The position numbers and the translations under genes were made by a program. A stretch of 64,000 nt of DNA, taken from Sinomicrobium kalidii. Lineage in GTDB: Bacteria > Bacteroidota > Bacteroidia > Flavobacteriales > Flavobacteriaceae. The stretch is from contig NZ_CP089211.1 in the NCBI RefSeq assembly GCF_021183825.1, positions 868,001 through 932,000 on the forward strand, given 5' to 3'. Position 1 is the stretch's first letter, and every line of letters starts with the position of its first letter. The notes under the pieces are model-generated. The model was not told the origin of the DNA, did not search any database, and saw only the letters and a list, made by a program, of their open reading frames with translations. This document shows positions 1-10,000 of this stretch, in pieces.

Positions 1-502
1 CAAAAGCATCGTTCAACACTTTGGATATAGGCGCGAGACAGTTTGTAGTACAGGAGGCGTTAGACACAATATTGTCTGTAGCCTTCGCCTCTTTGTGGTT
101 TACACCCATTACAAACATCGGTGCATCTTTGGAAGGTGCGGAAATCACCACTTTCTTGGCTCCCGCTTCCAGGTGTTGCTGTGCGGTGTCCAGCGTAGTA
201 AATATTCCGGTACATTCTGCCACAACATCAACACCCACTTCGTCCCATTTCAGGCTTTTCGGATCTTTTTCGGCAGTAATCCTCACGGTATTCCCGTTCA
301 CTACAAGGTTACCGTCCTTTACTTCTACGGTGCCGTTGAACGTACCGTGAACAGAATCGTATTTTAAAAGGTATGCCAGGTGCTCTACGTCTAACAGGTC
401 ATTGATAGCTACTACATCTACATTATCTCTTTTTACGGTTTCCCTGAAAACTAACCTTCCTATTCTCCCGAAACCGTTAATACCAATTTTTAAGTTTGAC
501 AT
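1..502 (-). CDS. gapA: Glyceraldehyde-3-phosphate dehydrogenase, N-terminal part (runs off the window)
   Basis: NAD-dependent oxidation and phosphorylation of glyceraldehyde-3-phosphate in glycolysis, in the cytoplasm. The first 167 codons are visible. They start [19 protein letters not shown], the Rossmann-fold nucleotide-binding glycine motif, and reach the active-site block SNASCTTN with the catalytic cysteine at about residue 151. The C-terminal half lies beyond position 1. The ATG at 502 gives the normal GapA N-terminus. The gene lies 75 bp downstream of pfkA on the same strand, so the two glycolytic genes are probably cotranscribed. The family assignment is not in doubt; which paralogue (catabolic or anabolic) cannot be told from this part. 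Confidence 0.96.
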   Translation of the reverse strand, partial: MSNLKIGINGFGRIGRLVFRETVKRDNVDVVAINDLLDVEHLAYLLKYDSVHGTFNGTVEVKDGNLVVNGNTVRITAEKDPKSLKWDEVGVDVVAECTGIFTTLDTAQQHLEAGAKKVVISAPSKDAPMFVMGVNHKEAKATDNIVSNASCTTNCLAPISKVLNDAF

Positions 503-577
503 GATCTTAATTATTTATGTGATTTATTGTGATTTGCTTATTATTCATTTCAACTTCATTACAGGAATCCGGGCATA

Positions 578-1564
578 TCAGGTCGTCATGATATCCGACA
601 CCCGCAACAGTTCCCTGTCTATTTCCGATTTTCCTTTTACCGCCTTGTCCAGTGGAGTTAATAATATTTTGTCTTCGGTAAATCCGACCATGTAATTGGA
701 TTTTCCGTCCAGCAGGCTTTCTACTGCTTTAACTCCCATCCTGCTGGCCAGGACCCGGTCAAAGCATGTCGGCCTTCCTCCGCGCTGGATATGACCAAGA
801 ACGGTAACCCTTACATCGTAATCCGGAAGGTTGCCTTCAACATATTCCTTGAGCTCAAAAACACTTTTCCCTATTTTATCACCTTCGGCCACGACCACGA
901 TACTGGACGATTTTCCGGAGAGCCTGCTCCTTTCGAGGGATTCCAGCAACCGTTCCAGCCCGAGGTTCTCTTCGGGAATAAGTATTTCTTCGGCCCCCGC
1001 ACCAACACCGGTATTCAGGGCAATGTGCCCGGCATCCCTTCCCATAACTTCCACAAAGAACAGCCTGTTATGCGAAATGGCCGTATCCCTGATCTTGTCT
1101 ATGGCTTCCACTACCGTATTGAGTGCGGTGTCATATCCCAGGGTAAAGCTGGTGCCATAAATATCATTATCTATTGTTCCGGGGATTCCCATCACGGGAA
1201 AACCGAACTCTTCACTGAAGATCATCGCTCCCGTAAACGAACCGTCCCCTCCTATAACCACAAAGGCTTCTATCCCTTCCGACTTCAACCGTTCATAGGC
1301 CTTTTTCCTGCCTTCCTGCGAACGAAACTCATCAGACCTTGCAGATTTGAGGATAGTCCCTCCCCTGTTGATGATATTGTTCACACTACGGGCGTTCATC
1401 ACTTTGAAATCTCCTTCTATCATTCCCTGGTACCCCCTGTAAATGCCTATACATTCTGTATTAAAATATGCACAGGTCCGTACTACGGAACGGATGGCCG
1501 CATTCATCCCCGGAGAGTCTCCTCCCGAGGTTAAAACAGCGATCTTTTTTATATTGTCTGCCAT
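578..1564 (-). CDS. pfkA: ATP-dependent 6-phosphofructokinase
   Basis: Phosphorylates fructose-6-phosphate to fructose-1,6-bisphosphate, the committed step of glycolysis. The 328-residue length fits bacterial PfkA. Visible motifs are the ATP loop SGGDSPGMNAAIRS near the N-terminus, VIGGDGSF (the GGDGS form expected of ATP-using rather than pyrophosphate-using enzymes), and the catalytic GIPGTIDND block. The start was taken at 1564 (MADNIKKIAVL). An in-frame ATG at 1588 would add eight residues not usual in the family and would overlap the -7 box at 1586-1593. Followed by gapA. Confidence 0.96.
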   Translation of the reverse strand: MADNIKKIAVLTSGGDSPGMNAAIRSVVRTCAYFNTECIGIYRGYQGMIEGDFKVMNARSVNNIINRGGTILKSARSDEFRSQEGRKKAYERLKSEGIEAFVVIGGDGSFTGAMIFSEEFGFPVMGIPGTIDNDIYGTSFTLGYDTALNTVVEAIDKIRDTAISHNRLFFVEVMGRDAGHIALNTGVGAGAEEILIPEENLGLERLLESLERSRLSGKSSSIVVVAEGDKIGKSVFELKEYVEGNLPDYDVRVTVLGHIQRGGRPTCFDRVLASRMGVKAVESLLDGKSNYMVGFTEDKILLTPLDKAVKGKSEIDRELLRVSDIMTT

Positions 1565-1585
1565 GAGCTTTGATTTAAAAGCTAC

Positions 1586-1593
1586 CAAAGATA
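1586..1593 (-). promoter_or_regulatory. -7 promoter box of pfkA-gapA
   Basis: Reads TATCTTTG on the minus strand, a match to the Bacteroidota -7 consensus TAnnTTTG, 22 bases ahead of the chosen pfkA start. No clear TTG partner about 20 bases upstream was seen. Confidence 0.5.
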
Positions 1594-1819
1594 TTTAATA
1601 ATTCCTTACCTGAAAATCTTATTACGGATGTTTAGGTATTTCTAACGTTTTCGTTAAAAACTTTTAACTTTCACACCTCATTATTTAACACCGGAAGCCA
1701 ATCTTGACTTTATTACTGCCATTTCGGTAATTTTTTTTGCTTGTAAACAACGCTTTCCTCCGTAATGCCTCCCGATAATTTTCTTCAGGAAAATAATACT
1801 GTTTTGTGCCTACAATTCA

Positions 1820-1851
1820 AAAATCCGCCTGCTGAAAACAGACAGGCGGAT
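1820..1851 (-). terminator. Rho-independent terminator of nagB
   Basis: A 9-bp perfect stem (1823-1831 with 1843-1851) with an 11-base loop is followed on the minus strand by a run of T. It lies 32 bases after the stop codon of the NagB/PIG-L gene. The rest of 1594-1819, upstream of pfkA, shows no gene. Confidence 0.8.
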
Positions 1852-1882
1852 CCGAACGTAATGATTACTAAACTGAAAAACA

Positions 1883-3817
1883 CTAAAAATGATATCTCTT
1901 AAATGCTTCTATAGCTTCATATTCTGCCAGTCCAAGGGTATCATAGAGCCGTGCCGTGTTCTTATTTCTTTCTTCGGCCCGTACCCAGAACTCCCTGGAA
2001 TCGTCGCCCTGGAACATCACCCGGTCTTTCTGTGACTGGTGAAAGAGGATGGCATTCCGCTTGCGTATCACCTGGTCCGGGCTCATGGGCACTGCCATTT
2101 CTATCTCGTCCAGTCCCCATTCATGCCATGCACCGCGGTAAAGCCATACCCAGCAATCGTCCATAAAGGATTTGGATTTTAGCTGCTCCAGGGCCTCAAA
2201 AATACCGTCAAGACATACCTTATGCGTACCATGCGGATCGGCAAGATCCCCGGCGGCATATATCTGGTGGGGTTTTATCTTCTCTATGATATCTACAATC
2301 ATCTGTATATCTTCCTGTCCGATAGGATTTTTCTTGACTTCACCGGTCTCGTAGAACGGCAGGTCCAGGAAATGTATGTTGGTATCTTCCAGCCCCACAT
2401 AACGTGTAGCTCCGTAAGATTCCCTTCTTCGTATAAGTCCTTTCAGCTTTCTGACATCTACAGTATCGACCTGGTCTTCCCGTTTATTGTTCAGGTATTT
2501 TATAGCCTCTTCAAAGACGGAAGGGACTTCGCTGCCCGTAATATCTTTGGCCACTTCGGCAAATTTAAGTGCCTCGGCATCGGTTACCGCAATATTACCG
2601 GAAGTCTGGTAAACCACATGTACGTCGTGCCCCTGGTCTACCAGGCGACAAAACGTCCCGCCCATGGAGATTACGTCATCATCAGGGTGCGGACTGAATA
2701 TAATCACCCTTTTCTTTGCCGGCTCCGCCCTTTCCGGGCGCTTGGTATCGTCGGCATTGGGCTTTCCTCCCGGCCAGCCGGTAATGGTATGCTGCAATAC
2801 GTTGAACATCTGGATGTTCAACTCATATGCCGATCCTTCCTGGGCCAGCAGTCCGGACATCCCGTTATCGTTATAATCCCTGTCCGTAAGTTTCAGTATC
2901 GGTTTGTTCGTTTTCTGGCTCAGCCATACTATGGCCTTACGCTTTAGTTCGTCTGTCCAAACACATTGCCCCACAAGCCAGGGGGTTTTGAACCTGGTAA
3001 GTTCCGAAGCAGCTTCATAATCCAGAATAAAAGTGGTATTCCTGTGCTGTTGCAGGTAAGTCGCGGGGACGTTTGAAGTTATTTCCTCTTCTATCGTCTT
3101 CTTGATGATCTCCGCTTTTTTGTGTCCCCAGGCGAGCAATACGATCCGCTTTGCCTTCAGGATGGTCCCGATACCCATGGTAATGGCCCTTTTGGGTACA
3201 TTCTCAATACCGTTAAAGTCAGATGCAGCATCGCTCCGGGTCAGGTGGTCCAGGGTAATGATCCTGGTCCCCGAATTGTAGTGTGAACCCGGTTCGTTAA
3301 ATCCTACATGCCCGGTACGTCCTATACCGAGTAGCTGAAAGTCCAGTCCGCCGTATTCCTTGATCTTCATTTCGTAATCGATACAGTACTGATGGATCTC
3401 CGCCAGTGAAACCTTACCGTCGGGAATATGCACGTTCTCGGGCTTTATATCAATATGATCGAACAAATGCTGATGCATAAAGTAATGGTAACTCTGGTGA
3501 TTATCCTTGTTCATGGGATAATATTCATCCAGGTTGAACGTAATCACATTGGCAAAACTCAACCCTTCCTCCTTGTGCATCCGCACCAGTTCTTCATACA
3601 CTTTAATAGGTGATGACCCCGTAGCCAGCCCCAGCACACAATTTTCTCCCCTTTCCTTTTTATCCTTTATAAGTTGCGCAATTTCCCCGGCAACCAGCAC
3701 AGAGGCCTGTTGGGAGTTTTCAAAAACTTCATTATGGAACTTTTCGTACCGGGTTTCCTCAAACTTCCCTACTTCCTTGTGGCTAATGTCATTAGCCTGT
3801 ACTAAATATCGATGCAT
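1883..3817 (-). CDS. nagB: Glucosamine-6-phosphate deaminase fused to a PIG-L/LmbE deacetylase-like domain
   Basis: The N-terminal part (about residues 20-290) is a NagB/isomerase domain that would convert glucosamine-6-phosphate to fructose-6-phosphate and ammonia. It shows LATGSSP, FNLDEYY (D97, E98) and GIGRTGHVGFNEPG (H170, E175). The C-terminal part (about 368-644) is a PIG-L/LmbE zinc N-deacetylase-like domain with FSPHPDDDVISMGG (residues 375-387) and a second putative metal motif, DPHGTH. By hand alignment, the E. coli catalytic Asp141 position is Thr168 here. At 644 residues it is more than twice the length of plain NagB; this two-domain form is known in Bacteroidota. The two activities suggest linked deacetylation and deamination of amino sugars, which is inference. 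It stands alone on the minus strand; a sugar-type symporter lies divergently 1.4 kb away. Confidence 0.9.
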   Translation of the reverse strand: MHRYLVQANDISHKEVGKFEETRYEKFHNEVFENSQQASVLVAGEIAQLIKDKKERGENCVLGLATGSSPIKVYEELVRMHKEEGLSFANVITFNLDEYYPMNKDNHQSYHYFMHQHLFDHIDIKPENVHIPDGKVSLAEIHQYCIDYEMKIKEYGGLDFQLLGIGRTGHVGFNEPGSHYNSGTRIITLDHLTRSDAASDFNGIENVPKRAITMGIGTILKAKRIVLLAWGHKKAEIIKKTIEEEITSNVPATYLQQHRNTTFILDYEAASELTRFKTPWLVGQCVWTDELKRKAIVWLSQKTNKPILKLTDRDYNDNGMSGLLAQEGSAYELNIQMFNVLQHTITGWPGGKPNADDTKRPERAEPAKKRVIIFSPHPDDDVISMGGTFCRLVDQGHDVHVVYQTSGNIAVTDAEALKFAEVAKDITGSEVPSVFEEAIKYLNNKREDQVDTVDVRKLKGLIRRRESYGATRYVGLEDTNIHFLDLPFYETGEVKKNPIGQEDIQMIVDIIEKIKPHQIYAAGDLADPHGTHKVCLDGIFEALEQLKSKSFMDDCWVWLYRGAWHEWGLDEIEMAVPMSPDQVIRKRNAILFHQSQKDRVMFQGDDSREFWVRAEERNKNTARLYDTLGLAEYEAIEAFKRYHF

Positions 3818-4315
3818 AACTAACGGTATGTATAATTATTTTTTTCGAAACTAAACTATTCAATACGTCCGATATGTTAAAACTTTTTCGACCAGCGCAT
3901 CCAACCGTATCACGAATAGCGTTATTTTGCAGACATAAAGTTTTTTTCATCCGAGGTCCGCCGGTTTTCATTTTCACACATCACAGAAACCGTTTGATCC
4001 CGAAACTCAAGGGCGTCCGACACACCATCTCCCTTGATTTTTTCAGTGCTAAAATTTAAAGCTTTACACTGTCGTGTGAAAAAAAATTAGCTGAACAACG
4101 TTAAAAAACTCATCAACTGCATCATTTTACATATTAGTAAATATCAGCATTTTACACGGATAAAAAATTACTTTAAAATATTTTGTTTTTAGTAAAAATA
4201 CATCTATTTTTTGGCTCTTTTTAAGATGTTTTTATCAATTTTTCAAAGGCCTGGGCATAAATCAGGTAATTACAATGGCACCGGTTACATGCCGCATTTT
4301 TAAATCAAGGTATAG
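3818..4315. other. Non-coding divergent intergenic region
   Basis: 498 bases between nagB (minus) and the LytTR regulator gene (plus). It is very AT-rich, especially at 4080-4230, and no credible ORF was found. It should hold both promoters, but no exact TAnnTTTG box was seen in either orientation. TAGTTTCG on the minus strand near 3846-3853 is a one-mismatch candidate for nagB. Confidence 0.5.
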
Positions 4316-5038
4316 ATGAAAATTAAATGTATCATTATAGATGACGAGCCCCTGGCCATAAGTGTACTGTTGTCTCATGCCGGGGAGTTTCAGAATCTGG
4401 ACATCATCGCCTGCCATAACAACCCGGTAGAAGCAATGGCTTCTATGGAAAACAATGACATTGACGTCATCTTTCTCGATATCAACATGCCTAAAATGAG
4501 CGGACTGGATTTTATAAAGAGCATCAAATACGACGCATTTATCGTTATCACCACCGCATACCGGGAGTATGCCGTAGAAAGTTATGAACTGGACGTTTTT
4601 GACTATCTTGTAAAACCCATCCCCTTTCACCGTTTTGCAAAGACCGTAAACAAACTCACCAAGGAAATATCTATAAAGCAGAGTGGGTTCGTAAACATAA
4701 AACCTCAGCAAGAACGGCACATGTTCTTAAAGGTAGATAAAAAAATGGTAAAAATCAACCTCAACGACATCCTTTTTATAGAGAGCCTGAAGGACTATAT
4801 AAAGGTGGTGACCCCTGTAGACGAATACATTGTACATAAATCACTCACCAATATTACGGAAGAACTCCCTGCATCCAATTTTATACGTGTACACCGTTCC
4901 TATACCATAGCCATAGACAAGGTAAAGGCAGTGGAAGGGAATATTATAGAGATCAGCAACAAAAGGATCCCCATAGGCCGTAATTATATAAAACAGGCCA
5001 AAGAGAGTATTTTCAAGGATAACCAGGACATTTTATAA
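4316..5038 (+). CDS. LytTR-type response regulator
   Basis: A 240-residue two-domain transcription regulator. Residues 1-120 are a receiver domain with the acidic pair DDE at residues 10-12, the phospho-acceptor Asp in IFLDINMPKMSG (about residue 56), a conserved Thr in ITTAY and the Lys of LVKPIPF. Residues 140-235 are a LytTR DNA-binding domain (LKVDKKMVKINLNDILFIES, FIRVHRSYTIAI). LytTR regulators are usually encoded next to a 7TM or histidine-kinase sensor, and none lies in this neighbourhood, so it is an orphan. It sits 134 bp upstream of the sodium:solute symporter on the same strand, so control of, or cotranscription with, that transporter is possible (inference). Confidence 0.92.
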   Translation: MKIKCIIIDDEPLAISVLLSHAGEFQNLDIIACHNNPVEAMASMENNDIDVIFLDINMPKMSGLDFIKSIKYDAFIVITTAYREYAVESYELDVFDYLVKPIPFHRFAKTVNKLTKEISIKQSGFVNIKPQQERHMFLKVDKKMVKINLNDILFIESLKDYIKVVTPVDEYIVHKSLTNITEELPASNFIRVHRSYTIAIDKVKAVEGNIIEISNKRIPIGRNYIKQAKESIFKDNQDIL

Positions 5039-5172
5039 TCCTGCCCCCGGAACAGTAATCATTAACAGATTGTGGTCTGGCGGCTCAAACAGGTCCCGAC
5101 CCGGATTTGAAAACGAAAAAGAAACCCGAAACCAAAAACAACAAACTATAAACCACTAACCACAGTAATTTC

Positions 5173-7005
5173 ATGGAACTATCAGTATTAGACTACTCCC
5201 TTATCTTCGGCTTTTTTGCCTTAACCCTGATTATCGGTATCGTTGTATCCAGGACATCCGGAAAGAACACTACAGAATACTTTCTATCCGGACGCAGCAT
5301 GCCCTGGTGGTTACTGGGTTTTTCCATGGTGGCCACAACGTTTTCCACAGATACGCCAAACCTGGTTACAGACATTGTCCGCACCAACGGCGTATCGGGC
5401 AACTGGGCCTGGTGGGCATTTTTGCTTACGGGGCTATCCACAGTATTTATCTATGCCAAATTGTGGCGAAAATCCAACGTACTGACCGATATGGAGTTTT
5501 ACGAGTTGCGCTACGGCGGAAAGCCTGCAAAGTTCCTCCGGGGCTTCCGTTCCATTTATCTCGGGCTCTTTTTTAATATTATCACCCTTTCGGCAGTAAA
5601 CCTGGCCGCGATAAAGATAGGCGGTATCATGCTGGGGCTTTCCCCCATACAAACAGTCCTCATCGGTGGTCTTGTCACCGTAATTTTCAGTGCCATAGGC
5701 GGATTCCGCGGTGTTGTTTATACGGATTTCATCCTGTTCTTTACTGCCATTATCGGTGCTGTGGGAGCGGCTTATTACCTCGTAAACCTCCCGGAAGTGG
5801 GAGGGATATCCAACCTCATCACCCATGAAAATGTAGCCGGGAAATTATCAATCCTTCCTGATTTTTCAGATACCGAAGCCCTCATTTCTATTTTGATCAT
5901 CCCCCTGGCAGTACAATGGTGGAGTTCCTGGTACCCGGGATCGGAGCCGGGCGGCGGGGGATATATCGCCCAGCGCATGCTGGCCGCTAAGAATGAAAAC
6001 CACGCCATAGCGTCCACATTTTTTTTCAATATCCTGCATTACGGGCTGCGTCCCTGGCCCTGGATACTGGTAGCCCTGGCATCGCTGGTGGTCTTTCCGG
6101 ACATTGCCAGCATCCATGAAGCCTTTCCGAACATCGAAGAAAGCAAACTGGGGCACGACCTGGCCTATTCGGCCATGCTCACCAAATTGCCCAGCGGATT
6201 GCTGGGCCTCGTACTCGCATCGTTGGGCGCGGCCTATATGAGCACTATTTCCACACAACTGAACTGGGGTTCTTCCTATATCGTAAACGATTTTTACAAG
6301 CAAACCATACGTAAGAACGCATCTGAAAAAGAACTGGTAAACATAGGCCGGCTTTCTACCGTTCTACTGATGGTAGCCAGTGCTGCCATGGCGCTCCTGC
6401 TTACCAACGCCAAGCAGTTATTCGACATTCTCCTCATGTTCGGCGCCGGAACCGGGCTGGTGTATATCCTGCGTTGGTTCTGGTGGCGTATCAATGCATG
6501 GAGCGAGATCTCCGTGATGTTTGCGGCAGCGATCAGCAGCCTGGTGCTGACGCTTTCTCCCCTGGGCAATTACCTCTTCGGGTATATCGCTCCCAACGGC
6601 GAGAGCGTAACGGGTGTTTTTCCTTCATGGGCCAGCCTTCCGGCCATTGTTCTGATAACTACCGTGATCTGGATTGCCGTTACCTTTTTCACCAAACCGG
6701 AGAAAAAGGAAGTGCTTTACGATTTTTATAAAAAGACACAACCGGGCGGACCGGGATGGAAAAAGATCAAGGACCAGGCCCGTGCCGAAGATGTCAATAT
6801 TGTCGACAGCCGGCAAAAATGGTCCGTACCGTCCGGCATCCTGGCCATGATACTGGGGTCTATACTGGTTTACTGCTGTATGTTTGCCACAGGCAACTGG
6901 ATATACGGCAATTACTCACTCGCCATAGGACTCACGGCAGCCATGATCGTTTCCGGATTGTTACTTGCTGTGGTCTGGAACCGCATGAAAGACGATATTC
7001 TATAG
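5173..7005 (+). CDS. Sodium:solute symporter (SSS family)
   Basis: A 610-residue inner-membrane transporter of the SSS family with many hydrophobic helices across its whole length. Family-typical blocks are TTEYFLSGRSMPWWLLGFS near residues 33-52 and a conserved FSTDTP region. Members couple sodium entry to uptake of sugars, amino acids, vitamins or sialic acid. The substrate cannot be read from sequence. The nearby NagB fusion makes an amino sugar or other sugar a reasonable guess, no more. A cytoplasmic loop of about 50 residues (near 520-560) precedes the last two helices. Confidence 0.9.
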   Translation: MELSVLDYSLIFGFFALTLIIGIVVSRTSGKNTTEYFLSGRSMPWWLLGFSMVATTFSTDTPNLVTDIVRTNGVSGNWAWWAFLLTGLSTVFIYAKLWRKSNVLTDMEFYELRYGGKPAKFLRGFRSIYLGLFFNIITLSAVNLAAIKIGGIMLGLSPIQTVLIGGLVTVIFSAIGGFRGVVYTDFILFFTAIIGAVGAAYYLVNLPEVGGISNLITHENVAGKLSILPDFSDTEALISILIIPLAVQWWSSWYPGSEPGGGGYIAQRMLAAKNENHAIASTFFFNILHYGLRPWPWILVALASLVVFPDIASIHEAFPNIEESKLGHDLAYSAMLTKLPSGLLGLVLASLGAAYMSTISTQLNWGSSYIVNDFYKQTIRKNASEKELVNIGRLSTVLLMVASAAMALLLTNAKQLFDILLMFGAGTGLVYILRWFWWRINAWSEISVMFAAAISSLVLTLSPLGNYLFGYIAPNGESVTGVFPSWASLPAIVLITTVIWIAVTFFTKPEKKEVLYDFYKKTQPGGPGWKKIKDQARAEDVNIVDSRQKWSVPSGILAMILGSILVYCCMFATGNWIYGNYSLAIGLTAAMIVSGLLLAVVWNRMKDDIL

Positions 7006-7015
7006 CAATCAAATT

Positions 7016-7063
7016 CCGGGGCAGGAAGTGAGCATATAAGACGCTTCCCGCTCCGGAGTTTTG
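7016..7063 (+). terminator. Terminator after the SSS transporter gene
   Basis: An imperfect 13-bp stem (7016-7028 with 7044-7056, 11 of 13 paired) is followed by AGTTTTG. It lies 10 bases after the symporter stop and directly before the stop of the convergent tamB-like gene, so it may work in both directions. Confidence 0.65.
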
Positions 7064-7065
7064 TA

Positions 7066-10000
7066 TTATTTCGATTTTCCCTTTTCACCGAACTGAATCA
7101 AACCGCCTCCCATGCTGCCGGAACCTGTGGAGGCTTCTTTTTGGATAGCCGGAGCATTATTTTCGGGCTCTTCTTTTGCTCCGAATATTTTCTGAAGCAA
7201 TTCGCGGAAAGTATTAAAATCCACCTGATAGGACAGACCGGCACCCTGGGTATACCCGATACGGTCGGCCAGCCATTGCTGAATTTCATTTTCACGGTTG
7301 AATATCCGCGCCCGCAGGGTTCCGTCTTCATTGAGCAGTATCTGTACTTCCACATCCCCTGCTACGGCGGTCTCGGCTACGCCTCCGATCGGCACCCCTA
7401 TTTTTCCGTTGATCAGCACCCGCTCACTTATCTGCGTGGAAACGGTGACGCCAAACCTGTCCTGCGTTTCAAAATCCAGGTTGGGGTCTCTCGTACCCAG
7501 TTCATAGGAAAGCCCCACATCAAACTTGCCGTCGCCCGAATTCAGAATATCGTTGAGCATACTGAAACCGGATTCTATAAAGTTACCGGCCACTCCGCCA
7601 CCGGTGATATTGATCTCATTATTGATAAATGCTCCCTGGGACAGGAGGGAAAGTGCCTGTAACTCCCGTTTGCTCTTGTCGTCCAGCTTATATTGCAACT
7701 CGGAGTTGATAACGGCGTTGGTCCCGGGAAACTGGATATCAAAATCGATATCCGGTTGCAGGAGCTCACCGTTGAGCTTTATGATCAGGTCGGTCTCGAT
7801 CTTACGGGTTACGGAATTATTGTCCAGCAATACCGCAGGATTGGCATTCAGGTTATATACGGCCTCCAGGTCTACATTAGCCCGCAAAGGATCGCCGTTC
7901 CAGCTTATAAAACCTCCGGGTTTTACCTTGAATTTCTTTTCGATGACCCCTCCGTATTTGAAATTGTAATCCCCGCTATAGGTAGTAAAGTCTCCCCACA
8001 TCCGGAATTTACCATTGGTATTGATCTCCAGCAGTATATTTCCCGCTCCCCTTCCTTTCAGGGAACTTCCCAGCTCTTTGTCAATAACGATCTCCACTTC
8101 GGCTTCAGGGTTTATATCGAGGTCAAATTCCATTTCCAGTCCCTTGTAACTGGCCAGTTCCCTCTCATGCGTATCAAAAGACGCCTCCGCATTCTTATCT
8201 ATAAAATTGATAAAGGACGTATCTCCTACCGATACTTCATTGTCCAGCGGGATCTTTAACGAGGTCCCCTTCGCAGTTGTCGCGAACATTTTGATCGTGA
8301 GTTCGTCCGTAAGCCCGTATATCTGGGCTTCCCCGTTAATAAAACCGATACCGTAGAACAATTCTTCTTCCGTTTCGGGCGTATTCAGGGCCAGAAAGCG
8401 GTTGCCCCGGGTATCCAGCCCCAGATCGAGATACCAGTCGGAAAAAGCCGTATGGGTTATACTTCCGTTAAACAAGGCCTGTGTATTGAACTCCGTATCT
8501 GTCAGCGTGATATCGTTGAACTGAAAAGTCTGTCCGAAAAGGTCAACGGTGGCTTCCTTTTCAAAATCCAGGTCCACATTCAGGTAAGGAATACGTAAGC
8601 CGGCATCGTGCAGGGTAAGCCGTCCGTTCAGGTCCGGTTTTTTAAACGTCCCCGTAAGCCGGGCATTGCCGGAAGCAAGCCCCCTCATATCGGAGATCAC
8701 ATCGGCACCGAGCATACTGAACGCAGCCATATCCAAATCTTCGAGGGACATTTCCACATCCAGGGAAGAAACATCGTTCTCAAAGGCTACATCGCCCACC
8801 ACGTCCAGCACTTTCTTGTTTCCTTTTTGTATGACCGCGTCGATCCCGTAACTGGAAAGATCCTGATTCCCCACGATCCCCACATCAAAATTCCCCAGAT
8901 TGACTTCATTCACGGTAAAATCATCAATACGCAGGCTGGATGACGGGTAGTAATTTTTCCGCTGCTGGAGTATATAGAACTCACCGTTCATCAATCCTTT
9001 CAGGTCGAAATTGTCTATACTCGGCGTTACCTTGTCCAGCGCAACATTCCGGAACTGAACGGAAAGGTCTTTGTAAGTGGAGTCTATCATCTTTCCCTGG
9101 AGGTTTATCTGCTCTTCTGCATAGTTCATCACCACTTCTTCTATAGTAATGGTATCCAGCGTTTTATTGAACACCACCCGGTTCTTGTGGTTGTTGTCTT
9201 TGTTTAAAAGCCATTTGTTCCCCTTAAAGCCCACTTCAGAACGTTTAAGCCCCACAACCGACTTGTTGTCGGGGGTTATGGTATGGTAAAAGTTCAGGTT
9301 GTATTCGTCCTTGAAACCGTCCCCTCCCTTAAATTCGGTCCGGAAGAAAAGAGTATCCTTTATAGTGGTATTGATCAGGTTAAACCCGGAAATATTATAA
9401 AAGTCCGTATCTATTTCCCCCACCTCCACATAGGTATTGAACAAGGGGTTTTTATTGTCGATCTGAAGGTCAATGTTTTTAAGGGCATTGCCGAAGGCAT
9501 CGATATTCGGCGACCTGAAATTGAATTTAAAATCGCCTTCATCCGCTATCATCTCCCCTTTTATGTACGTGTTTTTTCCCAGTTTTACCCGGGGATAGAA
9601 CACCTCAATGATCTTGCTGTTGATAAAAAAATTGAACTCTACGTACTGGTCGGGCTGAATCTCATGCGGATTGTAGTTGGCATAGATGCTCCCCACGGAA
9701 TTCTGCACTATCTTACCGAGTTCCCTGAAGGAAAAATTACCTTTCATAAACCCGTTGATGATCTCCGGCGAATCGACCGTAAGCACCCGGCCCGTTTCGT
9801 CTATGACCGAGATGATCTTGAAATCTTCAAAATAATAATCGTCGTTCTGGTTTTTGTAATTGGTCTTCGAAAAATTGATCTCCCCCTTCAGGTTGTCAAT
9901 ATCGTTCCCCGTGATATTCATGCTGATATCTCCGGAAAAAACGGAAATGCTGTCCCTGGACACAAAATTAAGCGCGTTAAGATCGGCATGGGTTATGGAA

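Noticed and set aside
791..1534. Long plus-strand open frame of 247 codons
   Set aside because: Lies wholly antisense to pfkA, whose motifs are unmistakable; it has no domain-like sequence or start context.
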